A stretch of 64,000 nucleotides of DNA from Bacteroidales bacterium UBA1309 (lineage in GTDB: Bacteria; Bacteroidota; Bacteroidia; Bacteroidales; Dysgonomonadaceae): assembly GCA_002307185.1 (NCBI GenBank), contig DBTT01000042.1, positions 24,640 through 88,639 of the forward strand. Reading direction: 5' to 3'. The notes beneath the pieces were generated by a model. The model saw nothing but the letters and a program-made list of their open reading frames with translations. It searched no databases and had not been told where the DNA came from. Below, one piece after another: positions 1 to 8,210 of this stretch. The position numbers were made by a program, and so were the translations under genes. Every line of letters begins with the position of its first letter. Positions within the stretch are counted from its first letter, which is position 1.

Positions 1-185
1 CCCCTCGTTTGCAACGAGGGGTTAGTGGTCTTTTGTTTTTACAACAAAGCACTGTATAACATCCACTCGCATCAAAAGCTGGTCAAAATATCTTAGTAAA
101 AGATTTTTCATAGTCATCAATTTGGCTATGTCTTTCTTTACGTTGCAAACGTTTCACCATTCCCCCCTCGTTGCAAACGAGGGGG
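1..185. repeat. Pair of inverted hairpins with TTGCAAA core (REPIN-like)
   Basis: Two short palindromes face each other. The first (1-21) has arms CCCCTCG/CGAGGGG around TTTGCAA. The second (163-185) has arms CCCCCTCG/CGAGGGGG around TTGCAAA. The second is the reverse complement of the first, so they form an inverted pair about 140 bp apart. A third, shorter palindrome with the same core (ACGTTGCAAACGT, 140-152) lies between them. The layout resembles REP doublets mobilised by RAYT transposases, but no transposase is in view and the left edge is cut by the window. No gene is seen in 1-243. Confidence 0.55.
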
Positions 186-198
186 AGGGGGGCGCAAA

Positions 199-214
199 TT
201 TGGACGTGTGTCGG
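199..214 (+). repeat. Left copy of 16-bp direct repeat flanking the DarT-like cassette
   Basis: TTTGGaCGTGTGTCGG here and TTTGGtCGTGTGTCGG at 4050-4065 differ at one base and lie on either side of the three-gene cassette. A shorter shared word, GCGTTTGCT, lies on the gene side of each copy (221-229 and 4020-4028). I infer cassette edges, but the mechanism is unknown. Confidence 0.5.
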
Positions 215-243
215 TTATGTGCGTTTGCTTAATGTGCATGGCT

Positions 244-1746
244 CTATGCGAGGGATTTAAGTATTAGTTTAACTATCTCGTTTAATTCTGGATTATTGAT
301 TTTAGTTATCTCGCTAATTATCATGTCTTGCTTTGAATTTAGAATCTTTTCCCGAATCAATGAAATGACTTCCTTTTCATTCTGAGCTTTACGCATTTCA
401 CCTGATATGAGTTTGTTAAAACGACAAGACTGACCTATTTTGAAATCAATATCAATTATCAAGTTGTACTTTCCTTTTGTTAAAGGCTGTTGACGGTCAA
501 TTTTTGAAATAACACCCTCTCCAAGAGGCTCAAAATATACTATGTCTTCGAGTTCATAAATATCCTTGTTTAAATCAAATGCCTTTGCAGAAGAATTTCT
601 ATTGTTGTCATTTTTTGAATAGGTTTCCTCCGAAATAGATAATAAATCATTTGCTATTTTGTCCAAATACTCAAAGTCTTGCACATTCTTCCACTTTTCT
701 GGAATAATTGCTTGCCCGTGCAATGCTCCAAGTAATGAACCAGTAAAAGCAGCAATACTATCTGTGTCCGAACCTAAATAATTAACAGCATACAAAATAC
801 CATCAATTGGCGTTTTATGAAATTTGCATGTTAAGAATATTCCTGCTAAAACAGTTGAAATTCCCGAACCTTTAGTTTCTTTCGCTACACAACCTATTTG
901 CTTTAAAATTTCATTTGTTGATTGCTTTGTTGTTAAACCTTTGTACAATAGCCTAAGCTGTTCCTGGGTTTCAATAAGCGTTTTTTGATATTGTTCTTGA
1001 AAAGAAATTTTAGAACCTTTATTCCATTCCATAATCCAACTTGCAAAAGTAGGTTCTTTAAGAAATGATAATTCAAATTTCTTTTGAAAGTCCTGACCAA
1101 TTTGAATAATAAAATTCTCGGGATTAAAATCTTCGGGTGAAATAGGTAAAATTAAATCAACAGCATAAGCTAAAAGTAATGCCCCAAGTATCGCACGAGA
1201 ATGACCATGAGTTACAATACTATTAGAAAAAACTTCTCTTTTTATTTTTTCTATGTCTCTAAAATTAGCTAATGCAATTGGCAAAATACGCATTGCTGCT
1301 CCATTTGCTCCACTTTCTCTATAATCTACCGTCACTTCGCCTGCTTTAAAATTGAAAAAGTTGCTATTCCAATTTGCAGATTTCCTTTCAATTTTTTGTG
1401 CAGCATTTTTTATGGTTCGACCTGCACCTCTCGAATAAAGCAACCAAGTAGGCAATTCTTTTTTTGAAAAATAAACATTGTCAATAAAACCGTTAGGTTT
1501 TATTGAACGAGATACACATAAAAGCAATTGTGTGTCGTCAGAATAAGAGCCAGCTTTGATTCTATCAATAAATCCATTAAAACGACCACCCACGCTTTTC
1601 TCCCAATCGTAGTATTTATCAATTGAGGAAACACCGAATTTAGAATTTAAACTTTCTGTTGAACTTTCAAATTCAGTTATCCACCCTAAAGAATCTGCAA
1701 TTGCAGAGAGTTTTAATGCTCCTTTATATTTAGTTTCTGCTTTCAT
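244..1746 (-). CDS. ADP-ribosylglycohydrolase (ARH/DraG family), candidate antitoxin
   Basis: The 500-residue protein carries the ARH/DraG hallmarks: a proximal metal site SDDTQ (D70, D71, T72), GANGAAMR near residue 150, THGHSRA near 180, and a distal GSDTDS near residue 325. The family removes ADP-ribose from modified macromolecules using two Mg ions. About 120 residues after the catalytic fold (from roughly 380) match nothing I recognise. The start codon overlaps the stop of the upstream DarT-like gene (TAATG), so the two are translationally coupled. I infer that it reverses or detoxifies the DarT-like modification, the role the DarG macrodomain plays in classical DarTG. The gene is visibly more A+T-rich than the chromosomal genes after 5.7 kb. 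Family assignment is secure; the antitoxin role is inference. Confidence 0.85.
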   Translation of the reverse strand: MKAETKYKGALKLSAIADSLGWITEFESSTESLNSKFGVSSIDKYYDWEKSVGGRFNGFIDRIKAGSYSDDTQLLLCVSRSIKPNGFIDNVYFSKKELPTWLLYSRGAGRTIKNAAQKIERKSANWNSNFFNFKAGEVTVDYRESGANGAAMRILPIALANFRDIEKIKREVFSNSIVTHGHSRAILGALLLAYAVDLILPISPEDFNPENFIIQIGQDFQKKFELSFLKEPTFASWIMEWNKGSKISFQEQYQKTLIETQEQLRLLYKGLTTKQSTNEILKQIGCVAKETKGSGISTVLAGIFLTCKFHKTPIDGILYAVNYLGSDTDSIAAFTGSLLGALHGQAIIPEKWKNVQDFEYLDKIANDLLSISEETYSKNDNNRNSSAKAFDLNKDIYELEDIVYFEPLGEGVISKIDRQQPLTKGKYNLIIDIDFKIGQSCRFNKLISGEMRKAQNEKEVISLIREKILNSKQDMIISEITKINNPELNEIVKLILKSLA

Positions 1747-2429
1747 TAGCTCCTATTTGAAGTAAAAAGACTAGAATTAACTACAAATTTTGAAGTGTCA
1801 AAGTTAAACATTGCAGCTTTTGCTTCTGCTAAATCTTCATCAGTAGCAAAACAAATTTCATCTATGTAGTCTATTGATATTCCATCTTTCACTAAAACTT
1901 CGGCTTGTACGTCTGTTGGAAACTTTGAATGCAAATTTTGTCTATTCAATGTTCGCACACCGTTAAATGTGTTAATATGCAACTCATTAGAAAATAACAT
2001 TTTTAGTTTTTCTATATCTCCCGAAATTCCAAATTGTCGTTTTGCCGAGTTTGATGCTGCGTTTGTTACAGCAAAAAGAGTTTCTTGAACGTACAGGTAA
2101 ATTGGATTAATCTTTAGAACGCACCAAGTAATTGTTAGGTCATCTTTTGTTCTAGCTTGAAATTTTGAAAATAAGAATGTATTTGGGAAAGATATTGAAA
2201 GATTTATATAATTTTTATCATCGTAACGCACTTCATCAGTAAACTTTACGTAATCAAGTATATCAAATTGTTCAATATCTAATGATTCAAGTTTAGCCCT
2301 GCTCATTAGATTTTTGTTTTCCAAAATACTATATAGATTCTTGGTAGGCGTAAAATGAATTAAACATTCTATACCTTGTGTTTTAATGAACTCTTTAAAT
2401 TGTTCTGCTGTATTTTTAAACTGTAACAT
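1746..2429 (-). CDS. DarT-like (DUF4433) ADP-ribosyltransferase, candidate toxin
   Basis: This 227-residue protein is close to the usual DarT length. It has the N-terminal NAD-binding signature with H25 (LIHFTP), N31 and R44 (NLMSRAKLE), the NYINLSISFPN strand, and the catalytic-loop motif PTDVQAEVLV, whose E177 matches the DarT catalytic glutamate. DarT enzymes use NAD+ to ADP-ribosylate bases in single-stranded DNA and act as toxins or anti-phage effectors. The gene lies 8 bp after the helicase gene and overlaps the ADP-ribosylglycohydrolase gene by one base, so it sits inside a tight three-gene operon. No macrodomain (DarG) gene is present. The modified base, and whether the target is DNA at all, cannot be read from sequence. 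Confidence 0.8.
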   Translation of the reverse strand: MLQFKNTAEQFKEFIKTQGIECLIHFTPTKNLYSILENKNLMSRAKLESLDIEQFDILDYVKFTDEVRYDDKNYINLSISFPNTFLFSKFQARTKDDLTITWCVLKINPIYLYVQETLFAVTNAASNSAKRQFGISGDIEKLKMLFSNELHINTFNGVRTLNRQNLHSKFPTDVQAEVLVKDGISIDYIDEICFATDEDLAEAKAAMFNFDTSKFVVNSSLFTSNRS

Positions 2430-2437
2430 ACTAATTA

Positions 2438-4018
2438 TTAAAAGGGTAAATCATCATCTTCATCACTAAGTTGTACGTTTACATCACGAGAGCACACATC
2501 AACTAGTTCTTCTTTTATTTCGCTTAGGTATCTTGAAGGATTTCCGCTACTTAACAAATAAAGATTAATTCTTGCCCTTGTCATTGCAGTATAAAGCAAA
2601 CGCCTTTCAGTCGATATGTGGTATTCGTCATTTTCATCATTAAAACCCGGAGGATAAGGTATTACATCATCATTTACATCTAAAATGAAAACATTTGTAA
2701 ATTCTAACCCCTTTATGGACGACAATGTGCAAATCTTTATTGAATCACTTTCATAATCGACATCTTGATTTTTCTTTTTCTTAATGTATTCTATTGAAAA
2801 ACCTGAATTTTCTAACTTCTGTGCGATACTATCAAGACCAGTATTATTGCGGTGCAATATTACTGTACTATTGATGTTTTCTGATTTTATTAAACTTTCT
2901 AATTCTTGTTTAAGATAATTGTATTGGCTTTCAAAATCTTTAAAATAGCCAATTACAGGTTTTTTATCTCCTTTTAAAGCTGTCTCAACATTTGTAAATT
3001 CGCTTTTATCAGTTTCCTTTTCAAGCAAGGACAATGCTGCTCTCGCAATATGAACGCTATTTCGGTAATTCTTTTTAAATTCAATTGTGCGTCCACCTCT
3101 AACATTTAAACCTACCTCTGTCCACGAAAAGCCACTTTTAAAAATGCGTTGTGCTGCATCTGCGATAATTGAAATACTGTTTGTTTCGCTAGAAACTAGT
3201 TTTGACAAAACTAATATTTGTGCTTTATTTAAGTCCTGTGCTTCGTCAACGATTATATGGCTAAACGGTGGAATGAAATTTTGATTCTCTTCAATTATTT
3301 TTAGAGCAAATATTGCATAATCATCAAAGTCGTATTTGTCTTTGTTTCTCAGTTCCTTTTCATATGCCTGATAAATATTCCAAATAACTTGTTTATCCTC
3401 TTTTAATACTCTATCCGTTGTACCTCTACCAGTTCTTTTTGAATCAAGATATTCTTGTTCATCAGTAAAGAGTTTACCTTTCATCCATGAAATTTCTTCT
3501 CTAAAAAACTCAGTAGATTTTTCTGCAATTGAAAATTCTAAATAGCGGTTCTTAACTTCGTCTATAATATCAGTTTGGTCTTTTCCGCTAATTGTTTTCC
3601 ATTCTCGAGAAGTATATCCGTTATCAAATGTTACAGTGGAAAGTTTTATTCCATTGTTGTCAAGGAAATTATAAGCCCACTTATGAAAATTTGTTATTGT
3701 AACGTTTATTCCAGGTTCACTTAATGGCTTTAATTCTTCACTATCTTGTTGATAACCACCTTCTATTTTGTGACTTATCTGAGTAATGTAAGCTGCTAAT
3801 GTTTTGTTGTATGTGAAAATCGCAACTTTAGCCTCATGAAATAAATTTGATTGTGTATCAAGAAGATGTTTTGCACGATATAGAGCAACAGTTGTTTTTC
3901 CGCTTCCAGCAACTCCTTTAATTTGTATTGGATTCTTTACTGGTAAGAATAATACGTTTTTCTGTTCTCCCGTTAGTTTAATTGTCTTTAGCATAATCGT
4001 GCTTTTATATTTGTCCAT
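2438..4018 (-). CDS. UvrD/Rep-like superfamily 1 helicase
   Basis: The 526-residue protein shows SF1A helicase motifs in order: Q motif (LTGEQ near residue 16), Walker A GVAGSGKTT (35-43), Walker B IIVDEAQDL near 257, motif IV KKNYRNS, motif V SSIKGLEF, and motif VI LYTAMTRAR near 485. It is shorter than UvrD or PcrA (about 720 residues) and resembles the compact UvrD-like ATPases common in mobile and defence loci. It is the first gene of the operon with the DarT-like and ARH genes. An alternative start at 3994 (MLKTIK) would remove eight residues. I infer a DNA-repair, sensing or effector role linked to ADP-ribosylated DNA. Confidence 0.85.
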   Translation of the reverse strand: MDKYKSTIMLKTIKLTGEQKNVLFLPVKNPIQIKGVAGSGKTTVALYRAKHLLDTQSNLFHEAKVAIFTYNKTLAAYITQISHKIEGGYQQDSEELKPLSEPGINVTITNFHKWAYNFLDNNGIKLSTVTFDNGYTSREWKTISGKDQTDIIDEVKNRYLEFSIAEKSTEFFREEISWMKGKLFTDEQEYLDSKRTGRGTTDRVLKEDKQVIWNIYQAYEKELRNKDKYDFDDYAIFALKIIEENQNFIPPFSHIIVDEAQDLNKAQILVLSKLVSSETNSISIIADAAQRIFKSGFSWTEVGLNVRGGRTIEFKKNYRNSVHIARAALSLLEKETDKSEFTNVETALKGDKKPVIGYFKDFESQYNYLKQELESLIKSENINSTVILHRNNTGLDSIAQKLENSGFSIEYIKKKKNQDVDYESDSIKICTLSSIKGLEFTNVFILDVNDDVIPYPPGFNDENDEYHISTERRLLYTAMTRARINLYLLSSGNPSRYLSEIKEELVDVCSRDVNVQLSDEDDDLPF

Positions 4019-4049
4019 GCGTTTGCTAAGATTTGGCTCTTTTGCAGGT

Positions 4050-4065
4050 TTTGGTCGTGTGTCGG
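4050..4065 (+). repeat. Right copy of 16-bp direct repeat flanking the DarT-like cassette
   Basis: This is the partner of 199-214 with one mismatch. It sits inside a GTGCC/TGTGCG-rich stretch (4041-4100) that looks like a cassette edge rather than a promoter. Confidence 0.5.
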
Positions 4066-4127
4066 AAGTGCGACCTGCAAATGTGCCAAATGTGCGTCGG
4101 CTTTTTTACAATGAACGCCAACGTCTA

Positions 4128-4280
4128 ATTTACGAAGTACATATTCAACATTCGTAAATATGAAACTTATAACATTCGTAAACGGATTTGTCTATTTTGT
4201 ATTTATTGTTGGTAACATATTGATTTTTATAAGTGTAAAATAGAAATGCTGATTTACATTCTATTGCATTTACGAATGTT
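4128..4280. repeat. Dispersed 12-mer AACATTCGTAAA, three copies plus one partial
   Basis: AACATTCGTAAA occurs at 4147-4158 and 4171-4182 in direct orientation and at 4269-4280 inverted. A partial inverted copy, ATTTACGAA (4128-4136), forms a perfect 9-bp stem with TTCGTAAAT (4151-4159). These could be protein-binding sites or the remains of a recombination site. Confidence 0.45.
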
Positions 4281-4608
4281 CTACTATTATTTGCGACCAT
4301 CCAATACCTTGCTCTCAGCAGCAGCACGAATTGAAAATCGACAAAGTCAATCCTTTCGCATCTCTGAAAACTTTTCCATTCTCCTCACTTCGCAAATATA
4401 TCCATTTCTCCCCATCAAACCTTATTTTTGTTAAAAATATTTGATATTTAAGTACTAATTTTTACAACATAGGTTATAATCCCCTCCTTTTTATGCCAAA
4501 GAACACATTTTTAGCGATATAAATAATGAGACAAACTACTATATTTGCATTATCAAGCTTTGCGATTTCTTAATTTACACAATATGTATCACTTAAATTT
4601 TACAAAAC

Positions 4609-5343
4609 ATGACCACAATTTCAGAATCGTCCTATGCTAAGAACATAGCCAACTTCGAGAGTTTGCTTATTGCCATCCGTTCCTTTGGATTGGCCTACAA
4701 TCCTGTTAAGGAAAGCATCAAGATTCCTGCAATGGAAACCTTGCTTGCCCAAGCCAACGAATCTTTGGTAGAGTATGCCACTGCCCAATCTGCTTATTCC
4801 ACAAGCGTAGATGCACAAAAAGATGCCTTCAAACCCATAGGGCAGCTTATCACCCGTGTCAGAAACGCTCTCCAGGCATCAGACAGCACCGCTGAAAACA
4901 ATCAAACTGCCGAAACCATTTTCCGCAAGCTGCAAGGGCAACGGGCATCGGCCAAACTCACCAAAGAAGAAAAGGCCGCCATGGAAGCCGAAGGCAAAAC
5001 CGTGAATCAAATTTCTGTTTCTCAGATGGGCTACAGCGATCGCATTGTAAACATGCGAAACGCTATATCATTGCTCTCTACCATTCCAGCCTACAACCCC
5101 AACGAAGAAGAGCTCAAGGTAGTTGCTCTCTCCACCTTAGCCGATCAATTGCAAGAAAAAAATACAAATGTGACATCTGCCTTTGTGCAACTCACTGTGG
5201 CCCGCAACAAGCGAAAGGACATTGTTCGGGATTCTGATAAAAGCTTGGCTAAAACAGCATCCGATGCCAAAGCCTATATCAAGTCCCTATTTGGAACTAC
5301 AAGCACAGAGTACAAGCAGATTTCCAAAATCTCAATCAATTAG
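4609..5343 (+). CDS. Hypothetical protein, mostly helical
   Basis: The 244-residue product has no signal peptide, membrane segment or motif I recognise. It is rich in Ala, Lys, Glu, Gln and Ser with long predicted helices, and contains a charged linker near residues 105-125 (KLTKEEKAAMEAEGK). The pattern suggests a soluble, partly coiled structural protein. It is a single-gene unit: a -7 element TATATTTG lies at 4540-4547 and a perfect hairpin terminator follows the stop. G+C content is clearly higher than in the cassette to its left, so it reads as native chromosome. Function unknown. Confidence 0.75.
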   Translation: MTTISESSYAKNIANFESLLIAIRSFGLAYNPVKESIKIPAMETLLAQANESLVEYATAQSAYSTSVDAQKDAFKPIGQLITRVRNALQASDSTAENNQTAETIFRKLQGQRASAKLTKEEKAAMEAEGKTVNQISVSQMGYSDRIVNMRNAISLLSTIPAYNPNEEELKVVALSTLADQLQEKNTNVTSAFVQLTVARNKRKDIVRDSDKSLAKTASDAKAYIKSLFGTTSTEYKQISKISIN

Positions 5344-5360
5344 CTCCTCATGTATCTTCT

Positions 5361-5405
5361 AAACAGAAAGTGCGGAATCGTTACCTGATTCCGCACTTTC
5401 TGTTT
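5361..5405 (+). terminator. Strong intrinsic terminator after the 4609-5343 gene
   Basis: A perfect 19-bp stem (5361-5379 with 5387-5405) encloses a 7-base loop GTTACCT. The stem begins AAACAG and ends CTGTTT, giving short A/T tracts on both sides. Confidence 0.9.
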
Positions 5406-5520
5406 ATATATCATCCAAGCCAATAGTATTTAGATCATAACTTCAAATTGCATCTTCTTTTCTAATTATAGCTACCTGAAATATATATATCCCTACTTGG
5501 TTTATCTTTCACCTTCGATT

Positions 5521-5688
5521 ATTTATATATTTTCCATCCTCATTTGTATATATCCGATCTATATTTATATATATTCACACTCAATTTATATATATCCAAA
5601 TCAGATTAACAGATCATCGATGCATATTTATATATATCCAACCTCCATTTACATATATCACACATCAATGTATATGTATTCCATTTGC
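5521..5688 (+). repeat. Eight-unit tandem array, 21-bp A+T-rich period
   Basis: Eight units of exactly 21 bp begin at 5521, 5542, 5563, 5584, 5605, 5626, 5647 and 5668. The conserved half is close to ATTTATATATATCC and the other seven bases vary; the unit at 5605 is strongly diverged. Because 21 is a multiple of three, the array forms an open frame (5497-5805) with heptads such as IYIYPTS, but that frame runs into the end of the convergent gene and has no other support. The array lies between two converging genes. Confidence 0.8.
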
Positions 5689-5706
5689 ACAATTATTTAT
5701 GGAAGT

Positions 5707-6831
5707 TTATTCTTCCGTCTTCTCGAGTTCAACTCTTTTGGCCTCTTGCTTCATCTCTTTTTTCCTCCTCCTTCTGGAATGAGTTTCATCATCTCCAATC
5801 AGTAACCCCCAGGGTTGAAGCCCATCTACCCGGTCAAAGATAATCTTTAAGACTCCCAGGATCGGAATGCACAAAAACATTCCCGAAATTCCCCAAATGG
5901 CTTCTCCTACAAGGATTGCGAGGAACGAAAACAGGGCATTTATCTTCACTTTCGAACCGATTACGAACGGAAGGGTGATATTTGCGTCAATAGAATGTGT
6001 GGCAAGGAAACCTAGAACGAGAATCAATATATTGGCCGAACTTCCAGTCGCAAATGATATGATTAGGGTGATGATCAGCGACACTCCGATCCCAATATAG
6101 GGAATAACGTTGAGGAATCCCGTGATTGCAGCCAACAGGATGGCATATTTCACGCCCATTATCGTTAGAAATGCGGAAACAATGACAAAGACAATGATGA
6201 TTTGAATGATTAATCCGGCTAAATAATGCTTCACCATTATTTGAACTTCGGAAAGGATTTCTTCCACCTTGCTGATGTGCCTTTGGGTGAACACATCCCT
6301 AATAAATTTGTACAAAATCCGTCTGTAATTGAGTACGGCCATGAAAAAGATGATGCTCAGGAAGAAGAAAAACACGCTCGAAGAAAACATTCCGATGGTT
6401 ATTCCAATTATAAGGCTACTAGTCGATGCCAATTTTTCAGCAGCTTGTTTCAGGTACTCCATCTGATCGTCCAGATTTAGGCTGAAGTTGTGGAAAAACC
6501 AGATCTGCATCCTATGAAAAACAACTTCGATCTGTTTTTGCAGTTTAGGCCAGTCATTTACCAAATCGCTTAATTGGTATGCGAAGAAATAACATATTCC
6601 GGACAGGACGATGATCAGCAGTAACACCGAGATAACGGTTGACCAACCTCTTGACAGGCGCAGTTTTTTCTCCAAATAATTGGCAAACGGGAGAAACATG
6701 GTTGCTGTGAATATCGCAAATGTGAGAGGGGCCAATATGATTTGCCCAAGCGAAAGAAGATAGCCGATGGCAATGACGCTGACCAGCACCAAGGGCAATC
6801 TGATGATGAAAGGTATTTTATCCGTATTCAT
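5707..6831 (-). CDS. AI-2E family transporter (PerM/YdiK-like)
   Basis: The 374-residue inner-membrane protein has the UPF0118/AI-2E exporter layout: paired helices at the N-terminus (residues 10-45), a helix near 60-85, a soluble amphipathic stretch (90-140), then several helices including a glycine/isoleucine-rich block around 210-320. The C-terminal tail is strongly basic then acidic (RRRRKKEMKQE onward). Family members have been linked to autoinducer-2 export and to Na+/H+ antiport, so the substrate is uncertain. It appears monocistronic. The start follows the usual N-terminus and no upstream in-frame extension looks coding. Confidence 0.85.
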   Translation of the reverse strand: MNTDKIPFIIRLPLVLVSVIAIGYLLSLGQIILAPLTFAIFTATMFLPFANYLEKKLRLSRGWSTVISVLLLIIVLSGICYFFAYQLSDLVNDWPKLQKQIEVVFHRMQIWFFHNFSLNLDDQMEYLKQAAEKLASTSSLIIGITIGMFSSSVFFFFLSIIFFMAVLNYRRILYKFIRDVFTQRHISKVEEILSEVQIMVKHYLAGLIIQIIIVFVIVSAFLTIMGVKYAILLAAITGFLNVIPYIGIGVSLIITLIISFATGSSANILILVLGFLATHSIDANITLPFVIGSKVKINALFSFLAILVGEAIWGISGMFLCIPILGVLKIIFDRVDGLQPWGLLIGDDETHSRRRRKKEMKQEAKRVELEKTEE

Positions 6832-6983
6832 TTAATCAACAGGAAATTAATTGAATAAAATTGAATTCAGAAAACAAGGTGCATCCTAGTTTCCTTTCTA
6901 GATTCAAAGATAGATGATTTGGATTGAAAAATTTGAAAGTTCTGATGAAATTCTATAATTTGTAACTCCAGCTTTTCAATGCC

Positions 6984-7034
6984 AAAAGAGCAAAGCAGAA
7001 ATTCCAATAGTAAGAATTTCTGCTTTGCTCTTTT
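6984..7034 (-). terminator. Bidirectional intrinsic terminator after the FtsX-like gene
   Basis: A perfect 21-bp stem (6984-7004 with 7014-7034) surrounds a 9-base loop, with AAAA on the left and TTTT on the right. It lies 13 bp after the stop of the minus-strand permease gene. Confidence 0.9.
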
Positions 7035-7046
7035 TCCAAGAAATGG

Positions 7047-8210
7047 TTATTTTATTTTCCTTCGGATAATCACCACGTTCACCACCGACAAAAAGGCAAA
7101 GATGGCAATGCCAATCAAGCTTACGCGAAGGATGCTCGTTTGTTCGAAATTGCTCCAGACTGTCTTGAGCGTGTCCACATAATAGTTCCGCAGAACAGCC
7201 ACAATAGCTATCGAACCGATCAATACCACAAAGTTTATCCCGACCGACAGCACCTCATACGAACGGGAAACAACAGGTTTGGAATACCCCAGCAAACGTA
7301 GGTTCTGGAGTTTCTTCATGTTCTTCTGGAGCAACAAGTAAATACTCAAAATGAGGATCGCAAAAGATAGGGCGCAAATCAAGATTCCCACACCGGCAAC
7401 AATTCCGACAATCACGCGCATGAAGAAAGCCATTCGCCCGACGGCCTGATTCTCCCCTTCCACTTCGTAGCCTCTGCTTTTGAAGAATGTGGCGATCTGC
7501 GGGTCGGCAATGTTGCTCACTTCCAATATCAACCGGGCAGGGTTCGCATTCTTTTTGTTGCCATAATGCTGGTTGGCCCAAGCCATGAAACTTTCGGGAA
7601 CGAGGATCGTGTTGATCCGGTTTGAAAATCCCACGATGCTTCCCTTGTATTGCTGGGTATTGTTGTTGCCAACGAGGGTGATGTCCATCCCCACCAAGCT
7701 AGCCAATCCTTCCGATATTTTGGGCATGGAGCGGGCTTCGGCAAAACCGAAGTTATACAGGTCGAGGTAGTTTTTAGGAATGATGATCGGAATGGATGTG
7801 TCGGAAGGGGAGAATTTCCAATCCTTTGATTTCACATCAATAAAATTATCGGGCACCGACTCAAAGAACATTTCCGTTCTGAAACTTTGGCCGCCTTGTT
7901 GCGAAATGCCTCCAAAAACGCTGAACTGAGAAGAGGTGAATTGCCCCAATTCTTTCACGAAGCGTGCTTGTTTGATTTCCTCGATTTCCTTTGTGCTAAA
8001 GCCAGTATTGCCAATGATTCCAACTTTTTTGGTGATGACAAAAAAGTCCCGCTTGAACAATGTGTCCTTCTGCGAGAAGAATGGATTTACATCAAAGAAA
8101 AATTGCAAGGCAATCAGCACGATGGTCAATCCAACCAAATTGGCGATAAAAAAGCCCGCCATTTGGGCCATGCTTATATTTTGTTTTAAAAGTTTCCAGA
8201 CAAGTTTCAT
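7047..8210 (-). CDS. FtsX-like ABC transporter permease
   Basis: The product is 387 residues from ATG at 8210; the longer open frame upstream is only the antisense of the ATPase gene. One helix near residues 15-37 is followed by a large extracytoplasmic domain (about 40-260) and three C-terminal helices, the MacB/LolC/FtsX topology. The start overlaps the ATPase stop by four bases (ATGA), so the pair is translationally coupled. MacB-type systems move no substrate through the membrane but transmit force to periplasmic partners. With the DUF4836 lipoprotein upstream, a role in lipoprotein handling or envelope maintenance is plausible but inferred. Confidence 0.85.
   Translation of the reverse strand: MKLVWKLLKQNISMAQMAGFFIANLVGLTIVLIALQFFFDVNPFFSQKDTLFKRDFFVITKKVGIIGNTGFSTKEIEEIKQARFVKELGQFTSSQFSVFGGISQQGGQSFRTEMFFESVPDNFIDVKSKDWKFSPSDTSIPIIIPKNYLDLYNFGFAEARSMPKISEGLASLVGMDITLVGNNNTQQYKGSIVGFSNRINTILVPESFMAWANQHYGNKKNANPARLILEVSNIADPQIATFFKSRGYEVEGENQAVGRMAFFMRVIVGIVAGVGILICALSFAILILSIYLLLQKNMKKLQNLRLLGYSKPVVSRSYEVLSVGINFVVLIGSIAIVAVLRNYYVDTLKTVWSNFEQTSILRVSLIGIAIFAFLSVVNVVIIRRKIK

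Larger units (their letters stand above)
4019..4608. other. Intergenic A+T-rich region right of the cassette, no gene supported
   Basis: This 590-bp stretch holds the right cassette repeat (4050-4065), the CGTAAA-type repeats at 4128-4280 and, near its end, a Bacteroidetes -7 element TATATTTG at 4540-4547, suited to the gene starting at 4609. No well-spaced -33 TTTG is seen for that element. Short open frames on both strands have no family features. Confidence 0.5.

Noticed and set aside
244..1746. DarG macrodomain antitoxin
   Set aside because: The gene next to the DarT-like gene has ARH/DraG metal motifs and no macrodomain signature, so the DarG name does not apply.
5497..5805. 102-codon plus-strand ORF with IYIYPxS heptads
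   Set aside because: It is produced by the 21-bp A+T repeat array and then runs antisense through the end of the AI-2E transporter gene. There is no ribosome site or family support.
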